Of a stretch of DNA of 64,000 bases, positions 37,949 to 47,638 are shown one piece after another. The translations under genes and the position numbers were made by a program. Position 1 is the stretch's first letter, and each line of letters begins with the position of its first letter. Origin of the DNA: Flagellimonas algicola. Its GTDB lineage: Bacteria; Bacteroidota; Bacteroidia; Flavobacteriales; Flavobacteriaceae. A model generated the notes under the pieces. The model did not search any database. It was not told where the DNA came from and was given only the letters and a program-made list of their open reading frames with translations. Where the stretch lies: NCBI RefSeq assembly GCF_005937185.1, contig NZ_VCNI01000001.1, positions 1,794,657-1,858,656 of the forward strand, read 5' to 3'.

Positions 37949-39805
37949 CTAATCTGGCAATAGTAATTCTAACTGGGCCCCTTTTAAGTGTTTCCTAGCC
38001 GACAAATTCTTATACAATTCTTCATCTTCAGGTTTAAAAGATGGCTCTTTAATTTTATATGCATAAACATATGCGATTATCCTATACCTATTTGAAAAAG
38101 GTTCTGACTCTATTTCGGCTGAAATTGCTGGGCTACCACCTCCAGGAAGACCCTCAACTTTGTCAGCAGACATAGTTTTGCCTCGAGTATAATCATTCAA
38201 ATTTGTTATGGCAAAAACTATAACCCTAAAGTATCCTTCTCTTCCCATAACTAATGACATCAGGTTCTTCCATTCTTTGGTTTCCTTTATCAAAGTGAAA
38301 ATAGATTTCCCGGTTTCAGCCTCCCTAATTAAACTACCATCCTCTTTGTCAAACTCTTCCCATAAGGCAGCAATCGCGTAACCTTTAAATTTACCATCTT
38401 TTGATATCAGATAAAAACTATGCTCATAATCATTTTTATCAAGAGCATTAGTAACTATTTTAGTGACGCAACCAAGATTATCACATTCATTTACATCTTC
38501 TAGTGGTGTATAGCTTGAATGTAAAACAATACGCTTGGAATATTGCGGTGGTGGCCATGGAAATTGTTTTAAGCTCCTTGTTTCAGGTGAAAGACTGCTA
38601 AGAGGAGCATTAAGAATGCTCTTATTTGAGTTCATGTTTGATTCTGGACATCCATTATTCCCTAATGAACCAGCTATGTTAGGGCACCAGTCAATGCTAT
38701 CATCAATCCCATCGCCATCACTATCGGCCCAAGGACAACCGTTGTTCTCAGAAGGGCCAGCTTCATTTGGGCAAGCATCATAACCATCAACAACCCCATC
38801 ACCATCAAAATCTGGACATCCATTTAAACCTTCAAGCCCAGCTATTTCTGGACAGGGATCATCTTTATCATATATGCCATCGCCATCTGTATCCTGCCTA
38901 TTGGAAACACTTTGTGTTCCCTTTAGTGTGAATTTTGAAGACCCCAAAAGGCGTAATCCATCATCGTAAACATTGACCATGTATTTTCCACCTTGAAAAC
39001 CGCCAACTGGTCTATTAACGTAATCGCAGACATCCAAAGAACTATTTTCGTAGTAGAAGAAAGTGCCCTTGCTGTATGCTATTGAGGCGCCGTCTTCATC
39101 TGTTTTTGTATAGCTTTCTCCCAAAACATTGCCTTGGGGATCTAATAGCTCAATAAAAAATTCCCGGTCTCCAGCTTCGGCAATAACGTTATCTGCTACT
39201 GTAAAGCAAACTTTTAGCTTCTCTGTAGTTCCAGCCCTTGAGGTAGAAACCAATCTTCCGCTGTTTCTCTCTCTAACTGCATCAATAGTGAATGTCGAAA
39301 GGTTTAAAGCTGACCCTCTTTCGATAGCATCGGCCAATTGGGTGTTTTGAACAACCAAAGAGTCGTTGAAAACCGTTTGCTTCTCAAGTTCCACAAAAGT
39401 GCTATCCCGTTGCATACTAAGAAGCGTATTTGATGTAGTCAAAGAATCAACTTTCCGTAACAATTCTTCCCTTTCGGCCTTAAGAACGCTAACTTGTCTT
39501 CTATATCGTGATAATGAGGCAATATCGGCTTTCATGGTCTGAACCGAATCGATATACTTTGCTAAGTTATCACGTGCAGCAACCAACTCTTCGTTCGTTG
39601 CATTGCTTTCTAAGATTGCCTTGTCATACTCTGACTTCAAGCTATTTAAATCCTCAATCACTAGATTCTTCTCTTGTTTTAAGCTTGCAGTTGTCAGCTT
39701 CTTATCTTGATATAATGACAAGAAATAAATAAAAAATGCCACCAATAAAATGGCAAAAAGAAGTATGATAAAAATTAATGTACCCCTAGTTGTAAGTTTT
39801 TTCAA
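37949..39805 (-). CDS. membrane-anchored coiled-coil protein with TSP3 repeats
   Basis: A 618-residue protein. One N-terminal transmembrane helix (about 9-30), a coiled coil (about 35-165), a beta-rich domain (about 190-300), and three thrombospondin type 3 calcium-binding repeats (about 305-390, of the D-x-D-x-DG-x-x-D type ending in GCP). The C-terminal 220 residues are unrecognised. It would place the calcium repeats and C-terminal domain in the periplasm. Member of the TIR/patatin operon. Confidence 0.7.
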   Translation of the reverse strand: MKKLTTRGTLIFIILLFAILLVAFFIYFLSLYQDKKLTTASLKQEKNLVIEDLNSLKSEYDKAILESNATNEELVAARDNLAKYIDSVQTMKADIASLSRYRRQVSVLKAEREELLRKVDSLTTSNTLLSMQRDSTFVELEKQTVFNDSLVVQNTQLADAIERGSALNLSTFTIDAVRERNSGRLVSTSRAGTTEKLKVCFTVADNVIAEAGDREFFIELLDPQGNVLGESYTKTDEDGASIAYSKGTFFYYENSSLDVCDYVNRPVGGFQGGKYMVNVYDDGLRLLGSSKFTLKGTQSVSNRQDTDGDGIYDKDDPCPEIAGLEGLNGCPDFDGDGVVDGYDACPNEAGPSENNGCPWADSDGDGIDDSIDWCPNIAGSLGNNGCPESNMNSNKSILNAPLSSLSPETRSLKQFPWPPPQYSKRIVLHSSYTPLEDVNECDNLGCVTKIVTNALDKNDYEHSFYLISKDGKFKGYAIAALWEEFDKEDGSLIREAETGKSIFTLIKETKEWKNLMSLVMGREGYFRVIVFAITNLNDYTRGKTMSADKVEGLPGGGSPAISAEIESEPFSNRYRIIAYVYAYKIKEPSFKPEDEELYKNLSARKHLKGAQLELLLPD

Positions 39806-39845
39806 TTTGTGCTTGGTTTGTTATCAGTAAAAATAAGAATTTAAC

Positions 39846-41000
39846 TTATTGAAAATGTTCTTCCAAAACATCCTTCGCCGCTTTTTCTCCAATATTAAAA
39901 AGTTCAAAACGGTTCTCTGCATTGCTCATTTCAATAAGGCTTTCCACATCCTCTTCTGTATAGTTCTTTTCTATGCCCAAAGCTTGCAAATCGGCAACTG
40001 TCAAGGGAAAGTTGTAGCGTAAATATTTGATCAAAGGTCTACCCCCAACATAGTCGCCCTCCATTTTACCGGTTTGTAAATCAATTTCATACGCCGTTGG
40101 GGAGTTGGACAACCACTGCATCAGTATTTGGTTTTGCCAACTAGCATCCTGCATCAACATATCAGGTACACTTTTTGCCCAACTAAGAATCCAATTATCT
40201 TCAATATCATCCGTTTTTTTAGAAAAAACGCTGTAGCCTGTGCCTACGGAGACCACCTCTAATTTATCCTCACCCATTTCCCATTGAAATGGAAATCCTT
40301 TCAATGTGGCCACCATCAACAAGGCCAAAGATGGGTTGTTGGCCATACTCACCCCACCATCCACAAAGGCCGCGGTTTCGCCATTCCCTACTTCAATCAT
40401 TTGGGGGACAAAATAAGTTGGTGCTGCACTACTAGCCCTTACTGCTTGCCATAAGGGAATATCCTTGTTTACCCCAATCTCCGAATTGTAAAATCTTCCT
40501 TTGGGATGGTTCATTATATGCCAAGTACTGTTGGTATCGGCCCGTTTGGCGATAATGCATAAACCGGTTTTTAATTCCGGTCCGCCCATCAATATTGGTG
40601 CGCCAGTGACCTCATTCTTGAAAGTGGCTAAAAGGCTTTTGGCAAGCTCTGAGTAATCGTATTCGGCCTTTAGATATTTGAAAGTCTCCCATGGTTTCCA
40701 CCAGTTATGTTTTTTGCCAAAAATCTTGCCTCCAAGATCCATATAAAGCGTAACAATATCATCCACTTCCATCCCAATGGCCAACCCCGAAGCAATAATG
40801 GAACCAGTTGAAGTTCCCCCTATTAAATCAAAATAATCACACAAGCGCAGAGAATCATCATCATACTTTTTCCGCAGAATAGTTTCCATTTTCTTTAGGT
40901 AGCCTAGGGTCAGGGCACCCCTTATGCCACCACCATCAAGGGACAAAATTCGTTTAGTACCATTGGAAGGGTCTAAATGCTCTGTGAGGGTCTTTTTCAT
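39846..41000 (-). CDS. patatin-like phospholipase
   Basis: A 384-residue patatin. The oxyanion motif is DGGGIRG (22-28), the nucleophile elbow GTSTG (62-66, Ser64) and the catalytic Asp D214 in VDGG. These lipases hydrolyse membrane phospholipids. Patatins serve as effectors in CBASS (CapV) and other immune operons. It sits 2 bp after the DUF4071 gene and is followed by the TSP3 protein; no cyclic-nucleotide synthase is nearby, so activation must come from another operon member. Confidence 0.9.
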   Translation of the reverse strand: MKKTLTEHLDPSNGTKRILSLDGGGIRGALTLGYLKKMETILRKKYDDDSLRLCDYFDLIGGTSTGSIIASGLAIGMEVDDIVTLYMDLGGKIFGKKHNWWKPWETFKYLKAEYDYSELAKSLLATFKNEVTGAPILMGGPELKTGLCIIAKRADTNSTWHIMNHPKGRFYNSEIGVNKDIPLWQAVRASSAAPTYFVPQMIEVGNGETAAFVDGGVSMANNPSLALLMVATLKGFPFQWEMGEDKLEVVSVGTGYSVFSKKTDDIEDNWILSWAKSVPDMLMQDASWQNQILMQWLSNSPTAYEIDLQTGKMEGDYVGGRPLIKYLRYNFPLTVADLQALGIEKNYTEEDVESLIEMSNAENRFELFNIGEKAAKDVLEEHFQ

Positions 41001-41002
41001 AA

Positions 41003-42346
41003 CTAAGGTTTAGGATTGTCAGAATTCTCAATTTCCAAAATCAAGGATTCCAATTGTTGATCTTCTTTACCCCGTTCTTTTCTTGAGTCCAGAATTATTC
41101 TAAAATTATTTAGGGTTGTTTCGAGCATCCATCCTTCATTTGGCGGAATTAACGCAATCGCCTCAGATATCACCTCAAAAGCCTCATCATATTGATTCCC
41201 CAGTACATAAAGCTCACTTTCCGTAGCAAGGTCCCAATAATCGGGCTTGCTTGATTCCATCTTTCGTTTATTGGCAAATTGTACTATGGGTAAATAGTGT
41301 TTTAATTCCTCTTCATCCCCTTTTTGCTCTAACAAGGTTACCAGGTTAACTCCGGGGTAGGCATCACGCCAATCAGCATCAAAACCTTCCTTATAACTTT
41401 TAATGGCTTTGGTCAAATAGGCGTTTGACTTTAAGCGATTTCCCTCATTCTTTGCTTTTTTATGTAAATCCTTGAACACACGACCCAAAATGCCATTTGT
41501 TTCGGGGTCGGCCCCATATTCTTCCAAAACCTTTTCCAATACTATTTGAGCTTTTTCTGATGCCCCGCTTCTATTTAGTGCTAGACCTAGCTGCTCTTGT
41601 ACCAACTTCGTTTTTTGTAACGGTTTGTCCATGTCTTCGTAGCATTCTATCATCGAATCCCATGCTGATATTCCCCTTAAAGACAAAAACAAATCAATGA
41701 CCACCCCCACAGATTTTTCATTTATGGGCTTGAGTTCTTCCACCATGTTGAGTACAGCATCATTTCCAGTAATTCTGGCATTAGAAAGTTTTTCTTTTAG
41801 GTCGTTGTCGTAGACTGCCTGTTCTCGAAACACATCGGTTTTTTCACGGGATAAGTTGTGTGAAACCTGCCACCCATCAATCAATTGAAAAACGGGACTA
41901 TCCGTATGTTTATTCGCTATACAATACTTTAGGTGTTCGACGAGTTTATTCCTGTCATCCTCTGTTTCTGACAATTCACCATTATCGATCAAATTATAAG
42001 GTAATGTCCGTTGCATCTTTAAATCAAATGGAAGGTCTGTATCAAATGCAAATATGGGAATGGTCGTGTGCGCCTTAATAGCATGTCGAAGTCCCAACTC
42101 ATAAAAAACATTGGCATTTAAGGAAGTTAAATCTGCAATGGCATAATCACAAAGAATCAAACGCTCAAACATTGGAGTATGAATGGTACCTCCCAATAGT
42201 TCTTCATCAGCACGTATGGGTTCTAAATTACAAACCTCAATGGCAGGTTTTATCAATAGCTCATACACCTGATTGAAGTCAATACTGCGACCTTTTTTGT
42301 CGACTTTTATACCAAAGGGCATAAGTACAAAACAGAGTGGTTTCAT
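41003..42346 (-). CDS. DUF4071 (TRAF-binding-like) protein with N-terminal TIR/deoxyribosyltransferase-like domain
   Basis: A 447-residue protein. The start FVLMPFGIKVDKKGRSIDFNQVY and IADLTSLNANVFYELGLRHA (about 88-107) are typical of the Rossmann domain related to TIR and nucleoside deoxyribosyltransferase. The rest (about 180-440) is TPR-like helical and matches the DUF4071 region shared with animal ASK kinases. It probably acts as a scaffold or sensor in the TIR/patatin operon (context), with the upstream pYEATS-TIR gene ending 2 bp away. Confidence 0.8.
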   Translation of the reverse strand: MKPLCFVLMPFGIKVDKKGRSIDFNQVYELLIKPAIEVCNLEPIRADEELLGGTIHTPMFERLILCDYAIADLTSLNANVFYELGLRHAIKAHTTIPIFAFDTDLPFDLKMQRTLPYNLIDNGELSETEDDRNKLVEHLKYCIANKHTDSPVFQLIDGWQVSHNLSREKTDVFREQAVYDNDLKEKLSNARITGNDAVLNMVEELKPINEKSVGVVIDLFLSLRGISAWDSMIECYEDMDKPLQKTKLVQEQLGLALNRSGASEKAQIVLEKVLEEYGADPETNGILGRVFKDLHKKAKNEGNRLKSNAYLTKAIKSYKEGFDADWRDAYPGVNLVTLLEQKGDEEELKHYLPIVQFANKRKMESSKPDYWDLATESELYVLGNQYDEAFEVISEAIALIPPNEGWMLETTLNNFRIILDSRKERGKEDQQLESLILEIENSDNPKP

Positions 42347-42347
42347 T

Positions 42348-43061
42348 TTAAAATTTCAAGTTTTTAAGATTTTTGCCCACAGTTTTTAGCTTTGTACCAT
42401 AAGTGTGTTCTGAAAAATTTCTGGTACTAATCGAAGACTTTATCTCTTCGGTATTTAAAATATTTCCAACTGAAATAACTTCTTTTGATTTTTCCTGTGC
42501 AAATTTTAGCTCCGATTGGTGCCAAGCTGTGGGCCTGTCAGAATTTATATTAATGACCAAATCTGCTAAGGAAATGGCGTTTTCTATATAATCTTCAATA
42601 GGTACTCCTGCCTGATAATTTGATCCGGTAGTAACCAACATGCCCAAATCGGTTAATAACGACTCTAAGGCTTTCGCCATTTTGCTATCTATTTTGGAAT
42701 AGGATATATACACCTTCTTCCCTTCCAAATCTGCATTTTCATCCTCTTCCTGAACTGTGGTATAGTTTTCACCCAGAGTTAACCAATGGGTCAATTCAAT
42801 TTTTTCCTCATTCTTTTTTACTATCATAATTTCAATTAAAAATTCGCCCCAACCATGGGATTCCAATCGAAAATTTGTGCCCGGATCTGTAATAATATGA
42901 ATTCGTTGCTTAAATGTTGGGTGCAACAAATATTCAACAGATTCAATTTCAGAAAGTTCATTAGTGCCTGGCTCAATCCAAATAGCCCACTTATAGTAGT
43001 CTTTAATTTTAGGGTTTTTATCTGAGCTTTGACCAATTTTAAATTCTTCTGAATACTTCAT
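42348..43061 (-). CDS. pYEATS-TIR fusion protein
   Basis: A 237-residue protein. N-terminus about 20-105 is a prokaryotic YEATS beta-sandwich (WAIWIEPGTNELSEIESVEY, TDPGTNFRLESHGWGEFLI). C-terminus about 112-225 is a TIR domain (KVYISYSKIDSKMAKALES; TAWHQSEL with candidate catalytic Glu). YEATS domains bind modified lysines or peptides; a sensor-effector link is inferred. The start codon overlaps the upstream TIR gene by four bases. Confidence 0.82.
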   Translation of the reverse strand: MKYSEEFKIGQSSDKNPKIKDYYKWAIWIEPGTNELSEIESVEYLLHPTFKQRIHIITDPGTNFRLESHGWGEFLIEIMIVKKNEEKIELTHWLTLGENYTTVQEEDENADLEGKKVYISYSKIDSKMAKALESLLTDLGMLVTTGSNYQAGVPIEDYIENAISLADLVININSDRPTAWHQSELKFAQEKSKEVISVGNILNTEEIKSSISTRNFSEHTYGTKLKTVGKNLKNLKF

Positions 43062-43726
43062 AATACCTTTATTCTCAAGTTAGAATTTACAGTTTCCGAT
43101 GTCCATACTTGATTATGTGTTTTTATCTGGATTTCCACCAACGCGTCTTCCGTCATTCCATTCATTTCTAAAATTGGACCCGCTGGCATCCTTAATATTG
43201 TTGCCTCCTTCCAAGCACTCCAAGAGCCCTTTCGATAAAACCGATATTGTACCAATTCTTCTCTTCCATAATTTTCCATTACGGTATTGACAATTTCATT
43301 AGGCTCTAATGAAGCCTTAATTCTTCTGCCAAAGCCCTCTTTCCAACCGTATATGTTTTCCGACAATTCAAGTACGGTCTTAACTAAGTTCTTTGGGTCA
43401 TATTCCATGGTCTCATAACCGCTAAATTGAGGTGGATTCAAAACTCCAGTTTCAATAATCGCAACCACAGGCTTGCCTAATGTTTGAGCAACTGAACGTT
43501 CATGTTTAACCCAATCATTGGTTTTTCCCTCTTCTCTTTTGGACAAAAAAACCACAACGGCATCTGAGTCCGCTATAAGTTCCCTGACTTTCGTTTCTAC
43601 AAGCTCACCTTGCAGTCTTTTGCCATCGATTACTTCTAAATCATGACTCTTTATCAGGCGGGTGAAACTTTCTACCACGGGTTCAACCTCATTGTCGAAG
43701 TGGTGCGAAAGAAAAATACTTTCCAT
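43058..43726 (-). CDS. TIR-domain protein, first gene of six-gene operon
   Basis: The ATG at 43726 gives MESIFLSHHFDNE; a start 21 bp upstream is also open. TIR domain about 1-115 with NDWVKHE holding the candidate catalytic Glu. The C-terminal half (about 130-223) is beta-rich (YRFYRKGSWSAWKEATILRM) and may be a ligand-binding sandwich. The stop overlaps the pYEATS-TIR start by four bases. The promoter lies in the 43727-44022 gap, shared divergently with the gasdermin-like gene. Confidence 0.82.
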   Translation of the reverse strand: MESIFLSHHFDNEVEPVVESFTRLIKSHDLEVIDGKRLQGELVETKVRELIADSDAVVVFLSKREEGKTNDWVKHERSVAQTLGKPVVAIIETGVLNPPQFSGYETMEYDPKNLVKTVLELSENIYGWKEGFGRRIKASLEPNEIVNTVMENYGREELVQYRFYRKGSWSAWKEATILRMPAGPILEMNGMTEDALVEIQIKTHNQVWTSETVNSNLRIKVL

Positions 43727-44022
43727 AGTGCTTCTTAAAAATTGCAATTACGAAACCAACACTTGCTATATGCTAGTTACAAATGGGGGAAGATCAAATA
43801 ACTACCAAGTTACGCCAAAGCCTCCTTGGAATAAGTATCAAAGTACATTAATTTTCGTATAATTCCAATATGTTTTTAGTTAAAAACACCTTTTTTATTA
43901 GTAATTTTCTTATTTTAACTGACATAAGTTTCTTCCCCCAATTTTCGTATTAGGATTCCAGTTTTTTTGGGATTTAATTCCTTAAAGACTAAGCATTAAT
44001 TTTTAATCTAAAAATTTAAAAA

Positions 44023-44778
44023 ATGAGTGGTATAGCCAAAAGTTATGAAAAGGTCTTAAGAAAAGAATTAAGAGCACATGGAGCATGGTGGCCTGTAACG
44101 AATATTATCGAAATAGGCAGCTATGGTTTTTTTAGAGGGGGAGTATTTGAACCTGTAGGAAATATTAAAAAGGATTATCCCGATATACCGCTAGATATCA
44201 AAACCAGTCCGGAGTTGAAGAATCTAAATTTTTCTTCTGAAGGAACCAAATCACTTAAATTTAATATCGACGGAGAGTTGGTTGCTTCTTTTGCCGATTT
44301 GGGAGACGCTGATGCTTCTTTAAAATTTGAGTTTAGCAAAAAGAATTCTATTGTTTTAAAGGCGGACGAAATTTCACTCACCCAAATTGAGAATGCAAGA
44401 GAAGTCGCCCTTGCCCTGGCTACAAAATCGGACTGGAAAAAAAAGTATAAAGTTGTTTTTGGCACTTATATTGGCAATCAATGTTTGGTCATATGTGCTA
44501 GAGAAGCGGGTTCAGAATTTATTCTGAATGCCAGCGCAGAAATTCTAGAGCAAATTGATGGAGGCAAGGTGGAAGGTGGTTTTAGCTATACCTCCTCTAA
44601 CAACAGCACCTTTGATGCAATTGGTAAATCCGGGGTAATAGGTATCAAACTTTTCAAATTGAATTGGCTCAGCGGTGAAATCAATGTACTGGCAGCGGAT
44701 CAGGTAACCGAAAACAATATACTTTTTGAAGATAATTTGGGTATCGATTCAGAAGAAGATTTAGAAGACGATTTCTAA
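44023..44778 (+). CDS. gasdermin-like pore-forming protein (candidate), island copy
   Basis: A 251-residue protein without signal peptide or transmembrane helix. The pattern resembles gasdermin N-domains: amphipathic start followed by a proline-rich VGN segment; alternating strands (SLKFEFSKKNSIVLKADEISLTQIENA); then a VVFGTYIGNQCLVICAREAGSE strand pair and a long Gly/Ser strand hairpin, ending in an acidic tail (SEEDLEDDF) that could be an inhibitory peptide. It is homologous to 56664-57449 (MSGIAKSY versus MAGLAKTY start). Six bases after it begins a CHAT protease, the known partner of bacterial gasdermins. The assignment is an inference by eye. Confidence 0.5.
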   Translation: MSGIAKSYEKVLRKELRAHGAWWPVTNIIEIGSYGFFRGGVFEPVGNIKKDYPDIPLDIKTSPELKNLNFSSEGTKSLKFNIDGELVASFADLGDADASLKFEFSKKNSIVLKADEISLTQIENAREVALALATKSDWKKKYKVVFGTYIGNQCLVICAREAGSEFILNASAEILEQIDGGKVEGGFSYTSSNNSTFDAIGKSGVIGIKLFKLNWLSGEINVLAADQVTENNILFEDNLGIDSEEDLEDDF

Positions 44779-44783
44779 AGTCA

Positions 44784-46655
44784 ATGATAACCAAAAAGAT
44801 AGAATACTTCCGCTATGACAAATTAGAAACCGGAATTCTGATAGAAAATAAGCCTTACCTCCTTACAGTGGGGGACAAAAACGCCCTCAGAGAGGTAAGA
44901 ACATCAGAAGATCACAAGGCATTATCAAGAAAGCTTAGGGACACCCTGACTTACAAGAAAGGTGTAATAGAATCTCAAAAGCTTTCAGTCATCAAGGAAA
45001 TAAGTGATTCACTAAAATCATTTTTTATTGATTCGGTTGACATTACAGAAGATATAAATCACCTGGAAGTTTTCTTAAATCCTTCGGAACTGGCATTAAT
45101 TCCTTTTGAATTATTGCTTGATGAAAACGATACTCCAAGATTTATCTCAAAAAGAAATGGTGGACAACTTTTGACTCGGAATGATAGGAACGCAAAAGAC
45201 CTAAATAAGAACATACCGGAAACTCCTAGAGTGCTTTTTGCCTATGTAACTCCCCCCTATAATAAAACTGATGTTTTATTCAAGGAGGTACCATATAAGT
45301 TTCACAAGACAGCAATTAAATCCGCTTTAAAAAATCGAGGAGGAGAGGAAAGATTGAAAGTTTTGGAAAATCCAACTTTTGATCAATTTAAGAGTACTAT
45401 TTTACAGGCAGCTGCCGAAAAAGACCAGTATACCCATATCCATTTGTTGGCTCATGGGCTTTTACGACTGGATAAAGATCATCCTAGTGAGTTCGAATAT
45501 GGAGTAGCATTCAACACGGAAAAAGTGGATCCCAAAAACTATAAATCCACTTCTGCCGAAGAAATTAAATCCATTTTTGAAGGGTTGAGTTCAAAAGACC
45601 TACCCTATCTGGTTAACTATATGATATGCGATGGTGCCAATTTTACAAACGGGGCTCTCCCAGACAGAAACCCGCTACAAGTTACCTTCAATTTGGGTGT
45701 GCCGATTGTGATAGGCTCTCAGTTTCCACTTTCAATGGAGGGCTCCACTATGGTTACAAAGTCTCTTTACAAGCGATTGTTTCGAGGTGATGATATTAGG
45801 CAAATCTTGCTGGATATACGAACAGATTTATACAATAAAAAACCCCATAAGGATAGTCATGATTGGATCAGCCTATTGAGCTATATGAATTTATCATCGG
45901 CATATGAATATGAGCTCTTAAATCATAAAACCAAATGCCAATTAGCTATTCTAAATAATATTAGGGATAGTGCAAATAAAGAAACCATATTTGAGAACAA
46001 TAATGATTTTAAGAGGGTAAAATATCAGATAAGGGAATCAATAAAAGTTTTAAATAAAGAAGTTACTGAGATACAAGAAAAAAAGGTAAAAGAAAAAGAA
46101 TTCTTAGAATATGCAGGCTTGTTAGGAAGTGCTTACAAACGTCTTACCGAAGTTGAGTTGAAAGAGGGAAATATTCTGGATAGTGATACTAGCAACAACC
46201 AACTGGAGTATTTAAACGAGGCAAAAGAATGGTATAAAAAGGCTGCAGAGAAAAACCGTTCCCATCATTGGAGTATTGTTCAGTATCTAAGCTTAAAGAC
46301 CGTTTTAGAGGGGCATTTAAATGAAGATGATTTAGATTTTTGGTATGCAGCACGAGGAGCGGCAAAAAATGAAATCACTCCTAATGCCACATGGCCCTAT
46401 GGAACTTTGATTGAACTTTATGTATTGAACCCTAATACAGTGACCGATTCACACAGGGATGAAATTCTGGAGTTTGCCTTAGAACTTACTAAAAACGCAA
46501 AAAAATTGGGCAAAAAAGAGCATGTAAATTCAACTTATTTACAAATTGAGCGTTATAGTAACTGGTGGAATAACAGTAATTTTAGAATTCCCGAGAATAT
46601 TTTAGCCAATGAACAGGACTTTATCAAAAAAATACTTAGTTTTTTGGTTTACTAG
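44784..46655 (+). CDS. CHAT-domain caspase-like protease
   Basis: A 623-residue protein. The CHAT domain covers about 80-370: catalytic His224 in HIHLLAHG and Cys282 in YMICDGAN, then the GVPIVIGSQFPLS strand and the ARG-rich C-terminal helix. The C-terminus (about 380-623) is helical with TPR-like pairs. CHAT proteases cleave specific targets after activation and can process gasdermins. It starts 6 bp after the gasdermin-like gene, so the two are co-translated. Confidence 0.9.
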   Translation: MITKKIEYFRYDKLETGILIENKPYLLTVGDKNALREVRTSEDHKALSRKLRDTLTYKKGVIESQKLSVIKEISDSLKSFFIDSVDITEDINHLEVFLNPSELALIPFELLLDENDTPRFISKRNGGQLLTRNDRNAKDLNKNIPETPRVLFAYVTPPYNKTDVLFKEVPYKFHKTAIKSALKNRGGEERLKVLENPTFDQFKSTILQAAAEKDQYTHIHLLAHGLLRLDKDHPSEFEYGVAFNTEKVDPKNYKSTSAEEIKSIFEGLSSKDLPYLVNYMICDGANFTNGALPDRNPLQVTFNLGVPIVIGSQFPLSMEGSTMVTKSLYKRLFRGDDIRQILLDIRTDLYNKKPHKDSHDWISLLSYMNLSSAYEYELLNHKTKCQLAILNNIRDSANKETIFENNNDFKRVKYQIRESIKVLNKEVTEIQEKKVKEKEFLEYAGLLGSAYKRLTEVELKEGNILDSDTSNNQLEYLNEAKEWYKKAAEKNRSHHWSIVQYLSLKTVLEGHLNEDDLDFWYAARGAAKNEITPNATWPYGTLIELYVLNPNTVTDSHRDEILEFALELTKNAKKLGKKEHVNSTYLQIERYSNWWNNSNFRIPENILANEQDFIKKILSFLVY

Positions 46656-46726
46656 ATGAAATTACTAAACAAAAAGAAATTGGAATAATTATTGTACTAT
46701 TTCGAAAAAAAGGTTATTTTAGAATT

Positions 46727-46978
46727 ATGACAAGAGCTACTGTAAAAGCAATAGAAAAAGATTTTAGGAATGCTGGCCCAACAGGTAACAAGCTTCATGT
46801 ATTTCACAGAAGTGGCAGGTGGGTACTTCTCAAAGAAGGAGCTTCAAGAGCATCATCAATTCATGATTCTAAAGCGGCTGCCATTACAAAAGCAAAAGCA
46901 CTATTTGATCTTCATAAATCTGAGGCCTTGGTAATTCACCAACCTGATGGCTCCATAGAAAACTTTATTACTGTTTGA
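46727..46978 (+). CDS. DUF2188 protein, island copy
   Basis: An 83-residue DUF2188 domain (LHVFHRSGRWVLLKEGASRASSIHDSKAAAITKAKAL, ending VIHQPDGSIE). Small nucleic-acid-binding-like fold of unknown role. The final bases overlap the next gene (TTGA). A second DUF2188 protein lies at 48190-48474, outside the island. Confidence 0.8.
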   Translation: MTRATVKAIEKDFRNAGPTGNKLHVFHRSGRWVLLKEGASRASSIHDSKAAAITKAKALFDLHKSEALVIHQPDGSIENFITV

Positions 46979-47598
46979 GTAACTTTGACTCAAATATTTT
47001 CATCAACTGTCCTTTTTCTGATGATTATAAGCCTATATTGAGGGTTCTAATTTTTGGCAGTGTTTTTTTCGGATATAAGCCTATGATTGCTGAAACAGAA
47101 AATGGAAATATTCCGCGCATGTTCAGAATAGAAAAGTTGATGCGGAATTCTAAATATAGCATTCATGATATTTCAAAAATGGAGTTTTTGGAGCCTAATA
47201 AATTAGCTAGGTTTAATATGCCATTTGAACTAGGTTTGGATTTTGGTAGTCTAATATTTGGAATTGGTAAACTCAAAGAAAAAAATTTCTTGATTCTTGA
47301 TTCCGAACGGCATAGATATAAAAAGGCAATTTCAGATCTATCTGGATATGATGTAGAGCCACATGAAAATAATCCTGAAATTGCTTTGAGAAGACTAAGA
47401 AATTGGGTGGCATCTCGTAATGAAAAGATAATTTCTAGCGCCAATAGAATTTGGCAAGTTTATACAGAGTTTACTGGTGACTCATATGATATCTTAATAA
47501 ACAAAAGAGGGTATAGTCAAGGTGAAATTAAAGAAATGCCATATTCGGACTATATCAAATATATTCAAGAATGGTTAACGGATAGACCCAAAAATTAA
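46975..47598 (+). CDS. TIR/deoxyribosyltransferase-like protein
   Basis: A 207-residue protein starting at TTG, overlapping the DUF2188 stop by four bases. The motifs FINCPFSDDYKPILRVLIF, SKYSIHDISKMEF and ARFNMPFELGLDFGS belong to a widespread Rossmann family related to TIR and nucleoside deoxyribosyltransferases. It is the last gene before the right attachment site. Enzyme activity is not established. Confidence 0.75.
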   Translation: MSNFDSNIFINCPFSDDYKPILRVLIFGSVFFGYKPMIAETENGNIPRMFRIEKLMRNSKYSIHDISKMEFLEPNKLARFNMPFELGLDFGSLIFGIGKLKEKNFLILDSERHRYKKAISDLSGYDVEPHENNPEIALRRLRNWVASRNEKIISSANRIWQVYTEFTGDSYDILINKRGYSQGEIKEMPYSDYIKYIQEWLTDRPKN

Positions 47599-47638
47599 AT
47601 AATATTTAATTTTTCTGTCCATAAATTTTATAAAAAGC

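Noticed and set aside
39846-43726. CBASS (patatin effector) or Thoeris (TIR) assignment
   Set aside because: No CD-NTase/cyclic nucleotide synthase, SIR2 or ThsA-type gene is present in or near the operon.
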